10,193 bases of DNA, from contig PKSZ01000068.1 of assembly GCA_002869425.1 (NCBI GenBank), positions 1 to 10,193 on the forward strand, given 5' to 3'. The position numbers were made by a program, and so were the translations under genes. The notes below the pieces were generated by a model that saw only the letters and a program-made list of their open reading frames with translations, was not told the DNA's origin and did no database searches. Of this stretch, positions 6,064 to 10,193 are shown piece after piece. Source of the DNA: Marinilabiliales bacterium. Lineage in GTDB: Bacteria; Bacteroidota; Bacteroidia; Bacteroidales; BM523. Numbering within the stretch: the first letter of the stretch is position 1; every line of letters begins with the position of its first letter.

Positions 6064-8928
6064 TCAGCTTTCATATTCATAGATGGGTTTGCAGGAACAC
6101 ATCAGGTTTCTATCTCCAAAAGCATCGTCAATTCTTCCAACGGATGGGAAAAACTTGTTTTCTGCAATCCATGCTAATGGGTACGCTGCCTTTTCTCTTT
6201 TGTAGGGCTTGTCCCAATTGTCTGAGATTACCAGTTCGGCAGTGTGAGGAGCATTTTTTAATACATTGTTTTCCTTATCTGCCTGGCCATTTTTAACTTC
6301 TTCTATCTCATTATGAATGCTTTCCATTGCTTCTATAAACCTATCCAACTCCTGTAATGATTCACTTTCTGTAGGTTCAACCATGAGTGTTCCATGAACA
6401 GGGAATGAAAGGGTAGGAGCATGGAAACCATAATCCATTAGTCTTTTGGCAATGTCGGTTTCAGTAATACCACTTTCTGGCTTGAAGTTTCTGCACTCAA
6501 GTATCATTTCGTGGGCAACTCTTCCAAATTCACCAGTATAAAGAATTTTGTATTTGTCTTTAAGTGAAGATGCCAGATAATTGGCATTTAGAATTGCAAT
6601 TTTGGTTGAATAAGTTAAACCTTCTTCACCGAGTAGTTTAATATAAGCATGAGAAATGCATAAAACGCTGGCACTTCCGTAAGGCGCAGCACTGATAGCT
6701 TCCGGTCCATTCTCACCACCTGTTTCAATTACAGGATGCTTTGGAAGAAATGGTACAAGATGCTCTGCAACGCATATGGGTCCAACACCAGGTCCACCAC
6801 CACCATGTGGTATTGCAAATGTTTTGTGAAGGTTCAGATGGCACACGTCTGCTCCCAGTAAACCAGGGTTGGTAAGTCCAACCTGTGCATTCATATTGGC
6901 ACCATCCATATATACCTGGCCACCATTATCATGAATTGTTTTATTCATATCCATAATGGCTTCTTCAAATACACCATGTGTCGAAGGATAAGTAATCATA
7001 AAAGCAGATAAATTATCTTTATGTTCTTCTGCTTTGGCTTTTAGATCATCAATGTTTACATTTCCATTTTCATCGCAAGCTACAACAACAACTTTCATTC
7101 CGGCCATTACAGCACTTGCTGGATTGGTTCCATGTGCAGATGCAGGTATAAGTACAATGTTTCTATGTCCTTGTCCTCTGCTTGCATGATATCCTCGAAT
7201 AGTAAGTAAGCCACTGTATTCACCGGCTGCTCCTGAATTGGGCTGAAAAGAAATGCCTGAAAATCCAGTAATCTCACAAAGATCATTTCCCAATTCTTTA
7301 ATTAGTTTTTTATATCCTTGAGATTGTTCTGTTGGAACAAATGGATGAATATTCCACTCAGGCCATGTTACAGGTATCATTTGTACTGCTGCATTTAACT
7401 TCATTGTACATGAACCCAATGATATCATAGAATGCGTAAGTGAAAAGTCTCTACGCTCCAGTTTTTTAATATATCTCATCATTTCTGTTTCGCAGTGATA
7501 AGAATTGAAAACAGGTAACTGGAGGTAATTACTTTCCCTCAAAAATGAAGGGTTTAAATATGTTTTATGCTGAATGTTTTCCTGTGTGTATTTTTGTCCC
7601 ACAGCTTCAGCAAAAATATTGATAATATCTTCTATATCTTTCTCTGTAATACTCTCATCAGTACTTAAGCCAACTGTTTTGTTATCAATGTAGTTAAGGT
7701 TTATTTCCTTATTCAAAGCAATCTTTTTGATCTGATCAGAATAAACAGAATCCGGTAGCTTTATTTTTAAGGTATCGAAAAAACTTTTGTTTAGTTGTTC
7801 GTAGCCAAGCTTTTCAATTTTTTCTGAAATATATCCAGCAATTGAGTGTGCTTCTTCAGCTATTTTTTTTATTCCTTCAGGACCATGATACACGGCATAC
7901 ATTCCAGACATATTGGCGAGTAAAGCTTGTGCTGTACAAATATTGGAAGTCGCTCTTTCTCTTTTTATATGCTGTTCTCTTGTTTGAAGAGCCATTCTTA
8001 AGGCTAGCTTACCATTTGCATCTTTAGAAACACCAATAATTCTTCCCGGAATATGTCGCTTGAAGCTTTCATTAGTTGCAAAATATCCAGCATGAGGACC
8101 ACCAAAACCCATGGGAAGACCAAACCTTTGTGTTGAGCCAACCACAACATCTGCACCCCATTCAGCTGGTGTTTTAAGCAATGCAAGTGACAATAAGTCT
8201 GCGGCTACAGCAACTTTGCAATTTGTAGCATGTGCTTTTGCTGCCATTTCTTCATAATTGCGTATATCTCCATCACCAGCAGGATATTGAACAAGTACCC
8301 CAAATACTTTATCATTGATATCAAATGCAGAATAGTTACTTTTCTTAATTTCAATATTTAGAGGAAGAGCTCTTGTTTCTACAACTTTTAGTGTTTGCTC
8401 AAAAATATTTTCATCTACCAGAAATACATTTGCATTATCTTTCACCATAGACCTTGGCCTTGCATTGTAAAGCATAATCATTGCTTCGGCAGCTGCTGTT
8501 GCTTCGTCCAGAAGAGAGGCATTTGCCATATCCATTCCTGTAAGGTCCATAACCATTGTTTGGTAATTAAGAAGAGCTTCCAACCTTCCTTGAGAAATTT
8601 CTGCCTGATACGGAGTATATGAAGTATACCAACTTGGATTTTCCAAAATATTTCGTTGAATAACGGCAGGTGTAATTGTATTATAGTAGCCCTGTCCTAT
8701 ATAAGAACGAAACTGTTTGTTTTTTGAAGCAATTTCCTTGAGATGAATAGTATATTCATATTCACTCATACCTTCTGGCAGGTTGAGTTTGTTTTGAAGT
8801 CTGATTTTCTTAGGAACAGTTTCATCGATCAAATGATCCAATGAATCAACTCCTATCTTCTTTAACATGCTGGTTAATTCCTGCTCTCTCGGGCCAATAT
8901 GCCTGTCAACAAATTTATCTGTTATCAT
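6064..8928 (-). CDS. gcvP: Glycine dehydrogenase (decarboxylating), P-protein of the glycine cleavage system
   Basis: This PLP enzyme decarboxylates glycine and passes the aminomethyl group to the lipoyl arm of H-protein, feeding CO2, NH3 and methylene-THF production with the T- and L-proteins in the cytoplasm. At 954 residues it matches the single-chain form (E. coli, 957) and not the split gcvPA/gcvPB form. The N-terminal half has DRHIGPREQE (8-17), YYNTITPAVIQRNILENPSW (81-100), the LLDEATAAAEAM segment (139-150) and GSTQRFGLPMGFGGPHAGYF (264-283). The C-terminal half has SCTMKLNAA (506-514), PASAHGTNPASA (595-606) and the PLP-binding Lys702 in NLHKTFAIPHGGGGPG. The ATG at 8928 opens the normal MxxDxFxxRHIGPRE start. 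No frameshift or missing key residue is seen. gcvT and gcvH are not in the window, so the gene stands alone here, with its own terminator and an upstream divergent promoter region. Confidence 0.98.
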   Translation of the reverse strand: MITDKFVDRHIGPREQELTSMLKKIGVDSLDHLIDETVPKKIRLQNKLNLPEGMSEYEYTIHLKEIASKNKQFRSYIGQGYYNTITPAVIQRNILENPSWYTSYTPYQAEISQGRLEALLNYQTMVMDLTGMDMANASLLDEATAAAEAMIMLYNARPRSMVKDNANVFLVDENIFEQTLKVVETRALPLNIEIKKSNYSAFDINDKVFGVLVQYPAGDGDIRNYEEMAAKAHATNCKVAVAADLLSLALLKTPAEWGADVVVGSTQRFGLPMGFGGPHAGYFATNESFKRHIPGRIIGVSKDANGKLALRMALQTREQHIKRERATSNICTAQALLANMSGMYAVYHGPEGIKKIAEEAHSIAGYISEKIEKLGYEQLNKSFFDTLKIKLPDSVYSDQIKKIALNKEINLNYIDNKTVGLSTDESITEKDIEDIINIFAEAVGQKYTQENIQHKTYLNPSFLRESNYLQLPVFNSYHCETEMMRYIKKLERRDFSLTHSMISLGSCTMKLNAAVQMIPVTWPEWNIHPFVPTEQSQGYKKLIKELGNDLCEITGFSGISFQPNSGAAGEYSGLLTIRGYHASRGQGHRNIVLIPASAHGTNPASAVMAGMKVVVVACDENGNVNIDDLKAKAEEHKDNLSAFMITYPSTHGVFEEAIMDMNKTIHDNGGQVYMDGANMNAQVGLTNPGLLGADVCHLNLHKTFAIPHGGGGPGVGPICVAEHLVPFLPKHPVIETGGENGPEAISAAPYGSASVLCISHAYIKLLGEEGLTYSTKIAILNANYLASSLKDKYKILYTGEFGRVAHEMILECRNFKPESGITETDIAKRLMDYGFHAPTLSFPVHGTLMVEPTESESLQELDRFIEAMESIHNEIEEVKNGQADKENNVLKNAPHTAELVISDNWDKPYKREKAAYPLAWIAENKFFPSVGRIDDAFGDRNLMCSCKPIYEYES

Positions 8929-9004
8929 GAATATTGTATTTAATTTGTTTATGTCTCTGTGTGGTAAAAGTAGTAAGAAGAAATATTAATACTAAAAAAT
9001 TACT

Positions 9005-9024
9005 TATGTTTGTAAACAAAATTA
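9005..9024. promoter_or_regulatory. Candidate overlapping divergent -7 elements between gcvP and the 9031 gene
   Basis: TATGTTTG (9005-9012, plus strand) and TAATTTTG (minus strand, plus-strand positions 9017-9024) both fit TAnnTTTG. They face each other across an inverted repeat TTTGT-AA-ACAAA (9009-9020). Predicted start sites would sit inside the opposite element. Neither has a TTG at the expected -33 distance, and the region is very AT-rich, so the call is tentative. No glycine riboswitch-like structure is seen in the 102-nt gap. Confidence 0.3.
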
Positions 9025-9030
9025 TAACAA

Positions 9031-9663
9031 ATGATTTTTCACCGAGTATTATTAATTTCAATTGTTTTATTGTTTGGATATCAGGGGTTTGCTCAATATC
9101 ATTTATTGTTCTTAAGTGGAGAGCAGGACGAAATATCCAACTATAAACTGGATGAAGAATCGGAATTATTGCTTTTTAAAAATAAGCGTGACAAAATTCG
9201 TGATTACGATTTATTTTCAATTTTTTCCATCACGGATAGTACAGGTCAGGAGTATGTGATATATTCACCAGATACCCTTGAAGCAATGTTTCTTACTGTA
9301 GATCAGATGCGCAGTTTTGTGTATGGAGAGAAAAATGCTTTTGAGAATTATAAAGCACCTGTGGCATTTGCCAGTGGGGTTTTTGTTGGATTGGCTTCAC
9401 CAATTATTATATATTCGATGAAGTATAATGTTTTATATTCATTTCTGCCGGCAGCAAGCTATAGTGCAGTATTTGAAGCCATTCCCATTAGTGATCAGAA
9501 AACACAAAAATTTTGTAGTGAAAAAATGGATGATGATTACTATTTAAGAGGCTTCAAAGAGGGTGCAAAAGCCAAGCGTGTTCAAAGTGTAATTAAGGGA
9601 TCTTTGATCGGCATTGGTATTGGTATTGCAACTTCAATTATTTATTACCAGGGAACTAATTAA
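9031..9663 (+). CDS. Exported protein of unknown function with two hydrophobic C-terminal segments
   Basis: The 210-residue product is not recognised as a named family. Residues 1-21 form a signal peptide or signal anchor (HRVLLISIVLLFGYQGFA, cleavage before Gln22). About 22-107 is a soluble, probably beta-rich region with charged turns. Two Gly-rich hydrophobic stretches follow, at about 109-129 (APVAFASGVFVGLASPIIIY) and 186-206 (SVIKGSLIGIGIGIATSIIY). They bracket a polar loop with the DDDYYLRGFKEGAKAKR segment (167-183). Gly-rich helices after an AKxKR motif recur in small Bacteroidota envelope proteins, so an inner-membrane role is the best guess. The ATG at 9031 opens the signal sequence and lies 18 nt beyond a TAnnTTTG match. 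The gene ends inside the 3' end of the opposing MBL hydrolase gene. Confidence 0.75.
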   Translation: MIFHRVLLISIVLLFGYQGFAQYHLLFLSGEQDEISNYKLDEESELLLFKNKRDKIRDYDLFSIFSITDSTGQEYVIYSPDTLEAMFLTVDQMRSFVYGEKNAFENYKAPVAFASGVFVGLASPIIIYSMKYNVLYSFLPAASYSAVFEAIPISDQKTQKFCSEKMDDDYYLRGFKEGAKAKRVQSVIKGSLIGIGIGIATSIIYYQGTN

Positions 9664-10193
9664 AAAAGGGATTGTACTCTTTCTCGTATTCGATAGATGT
9701 TTCCGGACCGTGTCCTGGATACACAATTGTATTTTCAGGTTTAGAGAACAATTTATTCCGTATACCATTGATAAGTGTTTCATGATCACCACCGGGTAAA
9801 TCTGATCTGCCAATGCTTCCCCTGAAAAGCACATCACCAACAATCATAAAGTTTTGAGCTTCATTATAAAAAACAATGCTTCCGGGAGAATGACCTGGAA
9901 CGTGTATGGCAAGTAATGTTGAGTTTCCAAATTGGATTGTATCACCATCATTTATTGGTTTATCAATGGAAGGTGGTGTTTCCACATTGAATCCATACAC
10001 TGCACCAAAACTACCTGCATTTTCCAGTATGGGTTTGTCTCCTGTATGTGCCCAATATTCGATATTGTATGTGTTCTTAATGAATTGATTACCGAAAATA
10101 TGATCGACGTGACAATGGGTATTTAGCAGCAGCACGGGTTTAAGTGCTTGTTCTTTTATGAATTCTGTCAGTTTCTTTTTTTCATCTTCTGTA
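9656..10193 (-). CDS. Metallo-beta-lactamase-fold hydrolase, YcbL/glyoxalase II-like, N-terminus outside the window
   Basis: The frame is open to the right edge, and 178 residues are visible. The metal ligands are all present: THCHVDH (visible His26, His28, Asp30, His31), His101 in VPGHSPGS, Asp120 in GDVLFRGSIGRSDLPGGD and His161 in YPGHGPET. This combination marks the short YcbL-type branch of the glyoxalase II group, which hydrolyses thioesters such as S-lactoylglutathione or related thiols. It lacks the C-terminal helical domain of classical GloB and ends right after the last ligand (EYEKEYNPFFN). Family members are about 210-215 residues, so about 35 residues with the first beta strands are missing. 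A GTG at 10135 sits inside the conserved core (before LLLNTHCH) and is not the start. The physiological substrate cannot be told from sequence. The stop TAG (9656-9658) overlaps the 9031 gene by 8 nt. Confidence 0.93.
   Translation of the reverse strand, partial: TEDEKKKLTEFIKEQALKPVLLLNTHCHVDHIFGNQFIKNTYNIEYWAHTGDKPILENAGSFGAVYGFNVETPPSIDKPINDGDTIQFGNSTLLAIHVPGHSPGSIVFYNEAQNFMIVGDVLFRGSIGRSDLPGGDHETLINGIRNKLFSKPENTIVYPGHGPETSIEYEKEYNPFFN

Noticed and set aside
8929..9030. Glycine riboswitch upstream of gcvP
   Set aside because: The gap is only 102 nt, AT-rich, and shows none of the paired G-rich aptamer helices or a terminator expected of a tandem glycine riboswitch.
10133..10135. GTG as the start of the MBL hydrolase
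   Set aside because: Family-like coding sequence continues upstream to the window edge, and the GTG lies just before the metal-binding motif.

Overview
The window looks like chromosomal DNA from a low-GC member of the Bacteroidota. A marine or anaerobic Bacteroidales/Marinilabiliales-type lineage is my guess, but only the phylum is well supported. The evidence is a secreted protein ending in a type IX secretion (T9SS) type A sorting tail, GEVED and BNR-associated modules typical of the phylum, a TPR/coiled-coil/membrane protein of the kind that heads Bacteroidota sensor kinases, a TAnnTTTG promoter element, and little use of Shine-Dalgarno sites.

Layout, left to right. (1) 1-672: 3' three quarters of fabD (malonyl-CoA:ACP transacylase), closed by a strong hairpin terminator. 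(2) 765-1874: a TPR membrane protein gene broken by one in-frame amber codon at 1029-1031. It also stops just after its membrane segment, where a kinase or regulator domain would normally follow, so it is probably a decaying gene. (3) 1875-2059: intergenic region with a good Bacteroidota promoter whose -7 element overlaps a perfect 6+6 inverted repeat. (4) 2060-6011: a two-gene operon with an 8-nt overlap. It encodes a small basic secreted protein of unknown function and a 1217-residue mosaic T9SS cargo protein. (5) 6013-6042: a 12-bp hairpin serving as terminator for both strands. (6) 6064-8928, minus strand: gcvP, the P-protein of the glycine cleavage system, complete and apparently intact. 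(7) 8929-9030: short AT-rich divergent promoter region. (8) 9031-9663: unrecognised exported or membrane protein. (9) 9656-10193, minus strand: 5'-truncated (by the window edge) metallo-beta-lactamase-fold hydrolase of the YcbL/glyoxalase II-like type, overlapping the preceding gene tail to tail by 8 nt.

How they fit together: fabD, gcvP and the MBL hydrolase are housekeeping genes (fatty acid synthesis, glycine/one-carbon metabolism, probable thioester or aldehyde detoxification) with no functional link visible here. Between them lie lineage-specific envelope and secretion genes. The only pair that looks like a small system is the 2060/2358 operon: a short exported basic protein translationally coupled to a giant cell-surface or secreted protein. 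I see no CRISPR array, mobile element, tRNA, rRNA or phage gene, and no convincing new defence or biosynthetic system.
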